Source of the DNA: Iris pallida
Lineage: Eukaryota > Streptophyta > Magnoliopsida > Asparagales > Iridaceae
Length of the DNA stretch: 64,000 nucleotides
Assembly (NCBI GenBank): GCA_029216955.1
Contig: JANAVB010005597.1
Location: forward strand, 47,718,703 to 47,782,702
Reading direction: 5' to 3'
A program made the translations under genes and the position numbers. Numbering within the stretch: position 1 is the stretch's first letter; each line of letters opens with the position of its first letter. Under the pieces are notes generated by a model. That model had not been told where the DNA came from, ran no database searches, and worked only from the letters and a program-made list of their open reading frames with translations. Below, one piece after another: positions 1 to 11,823 of this stretch.

Positions 1-190
1 ACTTTGGACTTATTTCTATATATGAGACGACTTTTGTGTTTGGAGCATTTATGATTCTTCTTCACTTATAGAATTGTTAGCACATTTAGTCTTATCTTGT
101 TATCTCTAGAACAGCTTACTGCGCTTTATCTTAAGCGTAGGCTGGACATGGCTCGGCCCGGCCCAACAATTTGGGTAACGGGTCGTGACA
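1..190 (-). repeat. inverted LTR terminus (TGTCACGACCC family)
   Basis: Read on the minus strand, this stretch begins at 190 with TGTCACGACCCGTTACCC, a typical plant LTR start, and continues leftwards. About 100 bp of it (90-190) reappear in opposite orientation at 1355-1455. It is probably the end of an LTR inserted in minus orientation whose body lies outside the window. No coding sequence is visible. Confidence 0.5.
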
Positions 191-1354
191 CTCGCACATG
201 CGTCGCGTCAAATTTGGGACGATCGTTCCGCGTGAACGTTGGCATGGTGATTCATGTCCAGCGGGAATGGTCGAACTCAAAATATCATGACATGGCAATT
301 TTGATTGCTTCAACTTGTGGTTTGAAGCGAAGGTGAATTGAAGAATGAGAAAACTTGAGGATTGAGTAGACCCAATCTGTGTATCGAAAATGAGCAAGTC
401 TAGACGCAACGCAAGAGTTACGTCCCGATGAGGACGATTATTCTGCGGGAATGTTGACATGGTGATTCATGTCCGCCGTGGATAATCAGACTTGCGTGAG
501 ATCGGGGTGCGACATATTGCAAGGCTAGACGACCTTGTGATCGACTACGTGGATTAGATAGGATGGATAGGTGAATGGTAACGCTTGAAGAGATAGACTA
601 AGATAATGGCTAGTGCGGACGCACGACATCAATATGTCAGGGATTTGATTGAGGACAACCTATCGTAGGATGACTTTCCTAAATGAGCTCGGACTTGGAG
701 CGAAGAATGTGTTGATGCGAATAGGGTGAACGTTGTTTGATGTTTAGAAGTTTGAGCGAAACGAACTTGGGTAGAAACTCCCATACAATCGAACAAATGG
801 TTTGACCATAGGATTTGGGACGAGCGTCGTGCAACGACCTTGCACGATGAGCCATGGACTTGACTTGTAACTATGACCCTGTGAGATGACCTAGCGGATA
901 GGCGAACGACCCTATGCCGAGTGATTGAAATTGTGCGATTGACCTTACAGTATCGTCTGGACGGACGATTGACTTGGGGCAGCAAGACTTAGAGTAGGAC
1001 GGAGAACAAGGAGTGTGCGTGAACGACGATGAGATTGGCCCCAAACAAAGCGAATCGGGTCATCTCGATGACCGAGATAACGATAATGAGATGCACATGA
1101 GTTCGGTTTTAAATCGAAGTTAGCAAAACGATTGGCAAATCGAAACTATCACGAGTAGCTTGTCCGACTTCGCTAGTCGCTAAGCTTGGTTGAAATGTAC
1201 GTATTCGGGGGACGCCTTGAATGCGTACACGATCCAAACTTAGCGATATGATGAACTCGAATGCAGCTGCAAGTGGGTGTTGAGATGCGCATGAACGAAT
1301 GAGTGAGTTTGCCTAAGCTTACGCCTCTCGTATTTGATAAATTACAACGCACCT
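191..1354 (+). mobile_element. fragment of non-coding internal region of a LARD-like LTR element
   Basis: This piece aligns by eye, in the same orientation, with about 63190-63900 near the window's right end. Shared landmarks are a CTCGCACATGCGTC start, two GGTGATTCATG blocks, CTTGAGGATTGAGTAG, GATGTTTAGAA, CTTGGGTAGAAA and GGTTTGACC. There are only short, unrelated open frames in all six readings and no gag or pol signature, which fits a large retrotransposon derivative whose interior never coded or has decayed. It is cut sharply at both sides by inverted LTR-like termini. Confidence 0.6.
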
Positions 1355-1455
1355 TGTCACGACCCGTTACCCAAATTGTTGGGCCGGGCCGAGCCATGTC
1401 CAGCCTACGCTTGGTTAAAGCGTAGTAAGCTGTTCTAAGAATAGACAATAAAGTA
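1355..1455 (+). repeat. LTR terminus, inverted partner of 90-190
   Basis: Starts TGTCACGACCCGTTACCC and continues through a GGGCCGGGCCGAGCC block to about 1455. It is the near-exact reverse complement of 90-190. Probably the 5' end of a plus-strand LTR running rightwards, whose other end I could not place. Confidence 0.5.
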
Positions 1456-3371
1456 TCTAAGTAGCTAACAGTTCTAAAATCATAATTAAAGGTTCATCAC
1501 AACACAGCATCTATAAGCGAAGGTAAACAAGTACAGACTTAATAATACATAACCAAAGTATCTAACTGGAGACAAAGTCCAGTATCCAAATATAAGTACA
1601 TACCAAAGTCTAAGTCCCAAAACACAAGAAAGATATCTAAGCACGGTTCCCCGTTGGAGCCTCTACTGGAGCTAAGGCCAGGTCCTCAATGCAGTACCAT
1701 AATATGTAACATAGCATTTTTCTCCTCGAAAAGTATACCTACAACGTTATCCTGTCAGGACGGGAGCAAGTACAACCTCTACAACTAAAGTACTGAACAT
1801 ATAATGAAAGAGATGTACAACAAGAATCATGGTGTGATAAGTCTATAAAACAGCAAATACTGGAAAACATGGCCTCATGGTACAACTGGGATCACAGTAT
1901 CATGGTAACATAGGGAACATGGCATATCATGGTTTAATTGGTTCTTTTTAGAAATGACAACATATAGTTTAAAAGTTTAAAACTGTAGTATGTACGTGAA
2001 TCGGTCAATAGGTGAATAGGATGTACAGCGGTACATATCAATTTTCTGATGTGCACATACGTACACATAACGGCATCGGTGTATATCCATACACAAACGC
2101 GGGACCAGAACATACGGCAAGGTCACATATAGAATGGCACCGAGCGCGGTAAGTACATACGGAGAAGGGGGTCATGTTCACGTACAATACTAACAGTTTT
2201 CCCTTAACCCGTTATTTAAACATGTGAGAGATACGAGAACAGTAAAAATATGTGGGAGATACGAGAACGATATAAAGTATGTGAGAGATACTGGGAGCAG
2301 TATAAACATAGCAGGTACTGGGAGCAGTATAAAACATGTGAATACTCAGAGCAGTATATAGTATAGTGAAACATGTACTGAGAACCAGTAAGAAGCATGT
2401 GAAGATATGATAACTGTCCTAAGCATGGTAGGGACCAATTTAATGTAACATGTGAAGATTTAACTTGCAGTTATTCAAAAAGCAGTATTTTAACAGGGTT
2501 AATACATGTTCTAGCATTAAAAGACAGTAAATGAGTGTGTAGATGTACTTGCCTCGAGCAAAGCAAGAATACTAGTACGAAGATATAGATGTCCGGTGTC
2601 CTGTCAATAATGATATACAAACTCAGTTCTAAGCTATGTTCAATAATACACTAGTGGTGTGACACGACTCCTGACTGGATACTAGCCAAGTGGGGACCTA
2701 GCATAAAAGTCTAATGTGGAGTGCCACTATACACAAACTAACTTCCTAGGATCTATACACTAGTGTAGGGGGTGGTCCAATACTACAATAACTCAAAAGA
2801 ACACAAAACATTACAAGTCATAATTATTCAATAATTAAATCAAACTGTACACTAAGTTTCAACAATTTTTGAGATAGACAAAAAGCTAAATTATATATAA
2901 AATAAAGTACCAAAATAATTCTTGTTAATTATAGAAATTTATACTAATTTTTCTGGAATTTATAAACCCTCATAAATATTTATTAAAATCAGCAAACATA
3001 AATATACTGAAAATGAGTTCTGTTTTCCTATTTTTATAAAATACCAAAAGTACTTATTAAATGCTAGAAAAATTATAATAAATTGGATAAATTAACATAA
3101 TATTTAAATACCATTTTTCCAAGATTTTTACAGCAATTAAAATATATATAAAAATTCAAAACCAGAAAGTAACAATATCTAGAAAAATAATTAATTATAA
3201 ATGAAGGATAATACATAATCAAAATCTACAGATGTTGTCGGATGATAAAATAAATATCCCCAACGTGTCTAGAACGGTCAAATCAGCTAGGATAGCCTAT
3301 CCATAAGTCCAATTTAGACACAGGAGGAAAACGGTAATTTCGGGTTAAAATGATGTCCGTCGTTGGACACA
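1456..3371. other. gene-less AT-rich stretch, probably LTR body
   Basis: No frame longer than about 60 codons and no domain is visible. Composition is AT-rich, most strongly at 2780-3230. It probably belongs to the LTR that starts at 1355, but no matching second LTR is in the window. Confidence 0.4.
2216..2405. repeat. degenerate short tandem repeats
   Basis: Roughly five imperfect units built around ATGTGAGAGATAC, GAGCAGTATA and similar words repeat about every 35-45 bp. Units are diverged, so the array is old. The minus-strand frame here is only a by-product of the repetition. Confidence 0.5.
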
Positions 3372-3815
3372 CTTTGCACCGAAAAGCGTGTCAGGATAGA
3401 AGTCTACAAAACCTAGCAAATTATATGTCCACGAATCCAGAATGATGATACGAACCCAACGATATGTCCGAAATAGGATTTCGATGTGCCGATCTCAAAA
3501 TGATACGTTGACGCGACACTTGGTATCCGGTTTGCACCGAAATGCGTGCCGGAGCAAATGTCTTCAAAGCTCAGCAAATTATATGTCAACGAGTCCAGAA
3601 GGACGATACGAACTCAACGGTATATCCGGAAGTGGATTCCGATGAGCCGAACTCAAAGTGACCCGTTGACTCGAAAAGTGGGACCCACTTTGCACCGAAA
3701 TGCGTGCCAGGGTCCACGTTCTCCAAATCAAGCAAATTTTATATGAAAACATGCCAGAACGACACCACGAGTCTACTGGTGGTGTCAGAAGTTGAATCCG
3801 GAGTTCCGGGTTCAA
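3372..3815. repeat. ~159-bp tandem repeat, about 2.7 copies
   Basis: The marker TTTGCACCGAAA-GCGTGCC occurs at about 3372, 3532 and 3690, giving a period of 158-160 bp. Each unit also carries AGCAAATT-TATATG and a block reading CGATACGAAC-CAACG. Units differ by several substitutions. Similar subrepeats are common inside long plant LTRs. Overlapping open frames at 3442-3895 share peptide pieces only because of the repeat. Confidence 0.7.
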
Positions 3816-4403
3816 AAATGGAATTTAACAAGTGCGATTTAAAGAATTCGGACGGCCAACTTTGGCGTCGAATTCAACCAACCAAACGTGCTTAAAATGA
3901 AACGAAATATAAAGGAGACAGAAAGATGGTTATACCAGTGTGCACCGGAACTGACGGTGCGCAAAACGGAGCTGCGACGGCGAAGTTACGAGCTGACGAA
4001 GTCGGCTCCACGAAACTGTCCAAAAACAGTTCAATTTAAAGTGTCAACTTGGTGGCCAGTTTTGAGGTATCAAACGACGAAATTAACGGACGAAAATTGA
4101 CAGGAGTGAAGATGGATATACCGAGATTGCGACGGAGTAAAAAGTTCGCCCGATCCAACGGTCGGATCTCCCGAAAAATGCGTGCAAACTTGCTGCGACG
4201 GAGCGCCATTTTTCGAGTTCAAAACTCGCGCGCGCCGACGGGATCTCGTGCCAAACGCACGAATCGTGTGTTTAACACGTCGGGGAGGCCGGTGGTGGAC
4301 AGGGAGAGGTCGTCGGGGGTGTGCGCGCCGGTAGGGGTCGTCCACGGCGGCCGTGCGGCGGCGCGGCGGCGCACGACGGCGGCCCGCGCGCGCGCGCACG
4401 TGC
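3816..4403. other. gene-less stretch turning GC-rich
   Basis: From about 4220 onward the sequence is extremely GC-rich (CG-rich words such as GGCGGCGCGGCGG). Long frames open on both strands here because GC-rich DNA has few stop codons. No domain is recognisable. It lies immediately left of the duplicated block. Confidence 0.4.
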
Positions 4404-4904
4404 GCGCCGGTGCGCTGCTGCCTACTGCAGCTGTTGCCGGAGCTGCTGTTGCGTGCGGGGTGGTCGCCGGCCTGGCGCGACGGCGGGGAAAGGCTCGCCG
4501 GCGACGACGGCGGTGTTGCATGGTGGGAGTGGTGGTTTGAAGTGGTGGAGGTGGTGGTGATGTATTGTGGTGATGGAGATGGTATTGATGGTAATGAAGA
4601 TGATGAAGTTGATGGAGTATGGAGGCCGAGGAGGAGGAGAAGGTGGTGGCTGTGGGTGGTGGAGTGCTCGGCCAGGGGAGGGGGTTCGGCCGAGAGTGGT
4701 GGAGAAAGAGCAAGTGATTTGTGTGTGTGTGTGTGTTTATATGTGAGAGTATATAGTTGTGTGTATATATATATTAATATAGAAAGAATGAGAGAGAGAG
4801 AGAGAGAGAGATATTTAAGAGAGGGGGAGAGAGAGTAGTCGGTTGGGGAGGGGGAGAAGTGTGTGCTGGTAGAGAGATGGGAGGGGTAAGGTGGAAAGTG
4901 AGAG

Positions 4905-5036
<132 letters not shown>

Positions 5037-5079
5037 AGAGAGATAGAGAGAGAAAAGTATATAAGTATATATATATATA

Positions 5080-6209
5080 TGTATATATATACAAGGAGAG
5101 AGAAAAATAAGATATTTTTAGAGAGAGGGATATTTATCAGTGGGGATATGGGCAGTCACGATGGAACAATACGGAGCTTGGGTTCGGGTTCGGTCGAGCC
5201 GGGTCGGGTCAAAATCGAACCGGGTGCAATAATTGAATTAAAAATAGGGATTTATAATCATGGATAAATAAACAACATACGGGGACTCCAATAAATGGGA
5301 CACAAGTTTCATGTGGGTAGTAGGCTTCGTATGGGCCACGTCCATACTTTGGGTTGACAGGTTGGATCGATGTCGGGTCCCGAAATTAAATTGAAAAATA
5401 AATCGGGTTTTACGGTAGATAATAAATCGGCCTAAATTGACCCAGAAGTTGTGCAAAGAAAATGAAGCACAAAATGGAGTGTCTGAGTGGGACACGAAGG
5501 TCATGGGTGAAGAGCGTCTCGAGTAGATCATTCATAAGAAGTTGGTTCTGAGAAAATGACTGGTCTGGTGCTCCTAAATTAAAAGCCACGGCAACGTGCA
5601 AACGACGATCAAAAATAAAAGTAGGAATAATTATTCAACGATTAATTGGTCTAAGTTGACCCGAACTTGCGCGATACAAAAAGAGCACAAGGGAACGAGT
5701 TCAAGTGGGACATGATATATCAAAAAGAAGATAATCTTGTCTACTTCAAAACTCGTGAAGAGAGTTTCCAGAGATTGGCATCCCTGACGCTCCAGAAGTC
5801 AAAGTTACGAAAAGGTACATTAATGATCAAAATAATTAAATAATAAAACATTTATCGAAAATAATTCATTCAGAAAAATAAAAATAAACCCTGAAATTCA
5901 GGGGGCTTACACACCTCGTGCGACCATTTCAGTCCCATGACACGTTGAAATAGCAACCAAGTCGAAGAAACGCTTGAATTGAATAAGTACCATCAACTCT
6001 AAAAATAAAGGAAAAGTTATTCAATAAAATCGACCAAACGTATGCAGACACGGGACTTGGAAAGGTATCGAGTATAGTTCGGTGCTATTGAACGGTAAAG
6101 CCATTCGATAGGGATTGAATAAGAAACACGACGACACGAGTTAAGGAACGGTAGGATGACCTGCACTCAGGAAGTCTCGAGGACGAGACTTGTTTTGAGT
6201 GGTGTATTA
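5080..6209. other. gene-less, LTR-like sequence left of the inserted LTR
   Basis: Contains GGTTCGGGTTCGG-type words, several words recurring as TGACCC or GGGACAC, and CCCTGAAATTCAGGG at 5890. Short frames only. It ends where the LTR of the LARD-like family begins. Repeated in copy 2 at 10694-11823. Confidence 0.4.
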
Positions 6210-6807
6210 TGTAATGACCCGCTCCGCCTTAGCGGAATGCCGATTCAAACGGCAAGTGCAACGACTCAAACGAGCCATCGACCCGAAGAGTTGGCATCGA
6301 CCTGAGGAAGAATCGATACGAGACTTACATTGGCCCGTCAAGGATGAATCCAGACTTAGACTTTCAAAGGCGCGCTCGGAGTATCGCTCGGCCGATGCGA
6401 ACATCACTAAGGTGGATGGCTCCGATGAACCCGTCTTTGCTTAGCCTAGACACATAACAATATAGACACTATTGCTAGAATCGCTAGGCGATAACACCGC
6501 GCATGTTAATAAATGACTCAACGCACCTAGCTAAGGGAATAATCCCATCTTGTATGCTTGTATAGAATATAGAAAGGAACATGGAAAATGTGAGAACTCT
6601 CGCACCACACTCCACGCTCGCGCTAAGGCACAAGCTTACGTTCAAGTTCCCTATGCGTTCAACAATAAAATAATGAATAGTTTACAGCAATGAAACGGGA
6701 AGACTATCGACATAGTCGTTCCGAGTATAGTATAGCAACATTGAAAGGCCACGGGACCGATGGGTCGCCAAGGCGACTCCCGCACAGGGAGTTACAAAAT
6801 GTATAAA

Positions 6808-6870
6808 TGAATGAATGAATGAATAAGTGAATGAATGAATCGATGAATGAATGAATGAATATGTGAATGA
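6808..6870. repeat. (GAAT)n tetranucleotide tract
   Basis: Repeated AATG/GAAT units with a few substitutions, inside the LTR. It produces minus-strand frames rich in H, S, F and I, which are not genes. Copied at 12422-12484. Confidence 0.85.
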
Positions 6871-8236
6871 AATGAATCAATGAATAAACGGACAAGTGAA
6901 AGAAATAAAAAAAAGAATGAAGAAAAGATAAGAAAGAAAGGAATGGTTAGCGACAGGTGTGACGGGCACGTGCAACGGGGCTCGCTACCCGCGCTGCACG
7001 GACGCCAACCTGGTCGATAACGCATTATGGCTAAGGGTTAGCCTACGACTCGGAGACAGCCGTTAAGTTAAAATGACAAATAATACGAAATGGTCGTGGA
7101 CAATCCCCTCGTATACGGGATGCGGGAGATATAAGGGATTTCCAGCGGCACGGTCAAAGGGGGGACGTGGCCGGTCCGGACGAAAATCAAAAATATGGCT
7201 TACGGGCTGCCTGGGTGTAAACTTGGCCATCCAGGAGACGTAAGTGCAACAGTATTTCAAGAGACTAACGGGGTGTGTGCCAGCCCGTACCCTACGTTAG
7301 TTGAGAAATACAACGGCTTGGTTATGTCCAAAATGGCTTGTGATGCCAGCGACCGGTGCATATAGATTTAAATGGGCTTTACTGGTGGCAATCCACGTGC
7401 AAGTCCTTGCATTGAAATCAAAGTAGTCTAAGTTAACTAAATGAAGTGTCTTCGGAACAGTCTTGAATACAACACACCAAGTAATCGAGAGTACTTCGGC
7501 AATGGAGTTAGAAAATACGCCTACGACGTGCTAGGACCCGAGGCAGGGACACGCCCTTGACATTGAAAAGTTCACATGAACCACGTTAAGTTATTTCCTA
7601 TGAATTGTTGACTAACTTGGTTTACTTTGGACAGGGAAGGCCGGACGGTAAGTATGGGTAAGTCATGCATGCATTTCCATGCAGACACTTAAATTCGGCA
7701 ACACGAGATAGGTTACGAAATATGCCATGAAACTGATCCTAAGGCAAGATTAGAAAGACAATAATGATAGACGGTGCACAAAAGTAAATAGAACGTGTTT
7801 GGTAATGATAGCATTGTGGGCGAGCTAGCCTCCCCACCAGTGCATAAAAATGTACTGATAACCCCACAGTCTGTTTGTAGGATACAGGAGACGTCATCGG
7901 GTGCGGAGCTTCCCTCGAACGAGCTAAGGCGCGGAGCTATCTCTGGGGCCTTGGAGCATTGCAAGGAGCTGAAGCACCATATACTGGACATAATGTATCG
8001 GAACATCGCCATGAATTATTCCATCTTGTAAGCCACTTGACACGCCTTTTATGTTTCAGAGAGAGAGAGCTTAAGCGATTTGTAATAACGGCCTAGCGCC
8101 GCTTGTAAACTTCTTGATATATCAATAAAGAGTTGAATTCGCTTCAAATTGTGTTCATTTACTTTTCGTTGCAAATGGGGACACTCTGTGCGACTCTGTG
8201 GCCTAGCTCAAATCGGCCGTTTCTGGAGATAGCCTT

Positions 8237-8261
8237 GCACGGGCGCAACCTAGGCCCGTGC
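8237..8261 (+). other. conserved hairpin near LTR 3' end
   Basis: Perfect 8-bp stem GCACGGGC / GCCCGTGC around a 9-nt loop, about 50 bp before the LTR end. The same position in the copies at 58625 and 61620 reads GCACGAGC / GCTCGTGC, so both sides of one base pair changed together. This suggests a selected RNA structure. Repeated at 13851-13875. Confidence 0.7.
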
Positions 8262-8485
8262 GGCATCACGCCTTAGCGAGGACGATCGCTCATACGGGAG
8301 CGGGACGTGATAAAGCATGTGGAGAGGGTAGCCTATAAAGCTAAATGACATATCAGTCCACTTGGCGGCACTAGCGGATTCAGGATTATAATTCACTGGG
8401 GACACAATTATAAAGGAGTTTGGAGGCGGCGTCTTCAAAAAAAAATTTTAGAGTATAATAATCTATTAAAAAATTATAAAGGAGT

Positions 8486-8975
8486 TCGGTTCACGGTTTG
8501 ATCATTCCAAAAATTGCTTAAATCGAACCAAACCGAATGTAGTTAGTAGCAACCTAAAGTGAGATTTATATTCGGTCCAACTTATTCATCTCATGGTTTG
8601 TTTATTTTCCATCTTCAATTCATATATCTATTAAGACTAGGGTTTATTTTCGAGAATCATTTTGGATTTATGGAAGAAATTTATTGCGCAAGTGATTTAC
8701 TTACAAGTTACTGTCCACTTTGGTATTTCATACAAACATCTTCCAAACAGGAGATGGTTAGAATTTATTTTTGTGTGAATTTACTTTGTGAAACACTTTT
8801 ATTACTTGAAATTTTTTGTCTGATCAAAACCGATTAGCCAAACCGAACCGAACCAAGTCGGTCGGTTTCAAAATCGAACCAACAAATTGGTTGGTTTGGT
8901 TCAGCTGTGATTATTTTCAAACCGATTAATGACCAAATAGATCGACCACTGACCTATGCACACCCCTAATCATGA
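8486..8975. repeat. GGTTCGGTTT-rich dispersed element (copy 1)
   Basis: Ends are marked by TTCGGTTCACGGTTT on the left and by ACCGAACCGAACC and GCACACCCCTAATC on the right. The words CCGAACC and GGTTCGG are arranged in partly inverted fashion. Plant genomes carry many such non-coding elements, but the class and exact ends are not certain here. Repeated at 14101-14590. Confidence 0.4.
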
Positions 8976-9547
8976 TGGATCCTCGAGACTATCATGCGTG
9001 AGTATGTATAGCAGTGTCTGGTGATGCTTAGTAGCTATCCGACGAGGCTAAGCCTTCAGCGAGACTAGCCTATCAGCCAGTAAGGTTGTGGGTAGGCAAT
9101 GCTCATCTAGCATGCAAAGCTGCAAGAAATAAAAGGCCAAAGATGGTCTAACCTGTATGGTTGTCGAAAGGCTAAGACAGTCTGGCCCATCAAGATAATG
9201 AGATTTCATAGTAGCCTCCATTTTGGTGAGGCTAAGTTGGGGTTTCTTGGCTATATTCTTGCACCTCTTCTATGTCGCAGGACTCGTTAAGCAAATAATT
9301 TAACTATGTTCTGGCTATTCGAATCAAGTAAATAGTTCGTGATTTCGGAATCGGGAGATCTGGGAATCACGAAAATATTGATAGACGTTTGTTTAACAGA
9401 CACCTTGACACTAAATAAATTCTACAGAAATCAAGTTAATAAATTTAAAATATAAATCTATATATTCAAAGAGATTACCAAAGAGGTAAAGCCGATGAAA
9501 AAATGGAACATGATTCAACGTCCGGAGCTACACGTAATCACCTAACG

Positions 9548-9583
<36 letters not shown>

Positions 9584-10069
9584 CTATTTGGAATAAAACT
9601 TTCAAAATTATGGGAAAAAAAAAAGCCTAAAAAAAAACTTTATATAGACTCGGCTCAGGGCAATGCGACTAGGGGATGGGGACATGTGGAAGGATGGATT
9701 GGCACAATTCTGTCCAGATCCTTCGACTAGGGCCGGCTAAGCCCACTCTAACTCATACTCGAAGTTCTTACGGCTCGTTGTGGGTGACACAAAAAGTGCA
9801 AGTGAGTGCCTTTTTGAATGGCTGACCAGCAGACACCGTTGTGTTTTGTCAGCCGCTGACGCGTGGGCCCACGGTTTGGGTTGGAGTTGGGTTTGGGTGT
9901 GGGTAGATTTAGAAATAGTTTTTAATTTGATAATTAATTTATTTAATTCTATGAATTTATTTATATATTAGTTTTAATGAAATTAACTTGTAGTAAATAA
10001 TAAAATTATTTAGAAAACTATTTTTTTGTAAAATCTAAAATATTATTATAAACCTAGGATAAATGTTTG
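8976..10069. other. gene-less right part of the duplicated block
   Basis: Contains a (CT)n tract at about 9551-9579, A-rich runs, and an AT-rich tail after 9900. Frames are under 80 codons with low-complexity content. Nothing recognised. Confidence 0.4.
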
Positions 10070-10565
10070 GCGCCGGTGCGCTGCTGCCTACTGCAGCTGT
10101 TGCCGGAGCTGCTGTTGCGTGCGGGGTGGTCGCCGGCCTGGCGCGACGGCGGGGAAAGGCTCGCCGGCGACGACGGCGGTGTTGCATGGTGGGAGTGGTG
10201 GTTTGAAGTGGTGGAGGTGGTGGTGATGTATTGTGGTGATGGAGATGGTATTGATGGTAATGAAGATGATGAAGTTGATGGAGTATGGAGGCCGAGGAGG
10301 AGGAGAAGGTGGTGGCTGTGGGTGGTGGAGTGCTCGGCCAGGGGAGGGGGTTCGGCCGAGAGTGGTGGAGAAAGAGCAAGTGATTTGTGTGTGTGTGTGT
10401 TTATATGTGAGAGTATATAGTTGTGTGTATATATATATTAATATAGAAAGAATGAGAGAGAGAGAGAGAGATATTTAAGAGAGGGGGAGAGAGAGTAGTC
10501 GGTTGGGGAGGGGGAGAAGTGTGTGCTGGTAGAGAGATGGGAGGGGTAAGGTGGAAAGTGAGAGA

Positions 10566-10582
10566 GTTATATATATATATGT

Positions 10583-10650
<68 letters not shown>
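10566..10650. repeat. (TA)n microsatellite, short allele
   Basis: Counterpart of 4905-5036, contracted by about 50 bp. Confidence 0.9.
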
Positions 10651-10654
<4 letters not shown>

Positions 10655-11823
10655 AGAGATAGAGAGAGAAAAGTATATAAGTATATATATATATGTATAT
10701 ATATACAAGGAGAGAGAAAAATAAGATATTTTTAGAGAGAGGGATATTTATCAGTGGGGATATGGGCAGTCACGATGGAACAATACGGAGCTTGGGTTCG
10801 GGTTCGGTCGAGCCGGGTCGGGTCAAAATCGAACCGGGTGCAATAATTGAATTAAAAATAGGGATTTATAATCATGGATAAATAAACAACATACGGGGAC
10901 TCCAATAAATGGGACACAAGTTTCATGTGGATAGTAGACTTCGTATGGGCCACGTCCATACTTTGGGTTGACAGGTTGGATCGATGTCGGGTCCCGAAAT
11001 TAAATTGAAAAATAAATCGGGTTTTACGGTAGATAATAAATCGGCCTAAATTGACCCAGAAGTTGTGCAAAGAAAATGAAGCACAAAATGGAGTGTCTGA
11101 GTGGGACACGAAGGTCATGGGTGAAGAGCGTCTCGAGTAGATCATTCATAAGAAGTTGGTTCTGAGAAAATGACTGGTCTGGTGCTCCTAAATTAAAAGC
11201 CACGGCAACGTGCAAACGACGATCAAAAATAAAAGTGGGAATAATTATTCAACGATTAATTGGTCTAAGTTGACCCGAACTTGCGCGATACAAAAAGAGC
11301 ACAAGGGAACGAGTTCAAGTGGGACATGATATATCAAAAAGAAGATAATCTTGTCTACTTCAAAACTCGTGAAGAGAGTTTCCAGAGATTGGCATCCCTG
11401 ACGCTCCAGAAGTCAAAGTTACGAAAAGGTACATTAATGATCAAAATAATTAAATAATAAAACATTTATCGAAAATAATTCATTCAGAAAAATAAAAATA
11501 AACCCTGAAATTCAGGGGGCTTACACACCTCGTGCGACCATTTCAGTCCCATGACACGTTGAAATAGCAACCAAGTCGAAGAAACGCTTGAATTGAATAA
11601 GTACCATCAACTCTAAAAATAAAGGAAAAGTTATTCAATAAAATCGACCAAACGTATGCAGACACGGGACTTGGAAAGGTATCGAGTATAGTTCGGTGCT
11701 ATTGAACGGTAAAGCCATTCGATAGGGATTGAATAAGAAACACGACGACACGAGTTAAGGAACGGTAGGATGACCTGCACTCAGGAAGTCTCGAGGACGA
11801 GACTTGTTTTGAGTGGTGTATTA

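Larger units (their letters stand above)
6210..8312 (+). mobile_element. solo or truncated LTR of the LARD-like family (in duplication copy 1)
   Basis: Begins TGTAATGACCCGCTCC and ends near GGGACGTGATA. It is homologous along its length to the LTR at 59291-61695, which begins TGTAGTGCCCCG and ends GGGACGTGACA. Shared blocks include AGCTAAGGGAATAATC, the poly(A) signal region with ATCAATAAAGAG (about 8120) and the terminal hairpin at 8237-8261. No primer-binding site follows and the 5-bp flanks (TATTA and AAGCA) do not match. It is therefore a solo LTR that lost its duplication or a truncated copy. It contains a GAAT-rich tract at 6808-6860. Confidence 0.72.

Noticed and set aside
4049..4838. 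Long open frames on both strands in GC-rich DNA
   Set aside because: R/A/G- or P/T/H-rich translations open simultaneously on both strands, with no domain. Caused by few stop codons in GC-rich sequence. The copy at 10035-10420 is the same.
6704..7025. Minus-strand frames rich in H, S, F and I
   Set aside because: They come from the GAAT repeat tract inside the LTR. No gene.
6204..8317. Intact solo LTR with target duplication
   Set aside because: The flanking five bases do not match, so a clean solo-LTR origin cannot be claimed.
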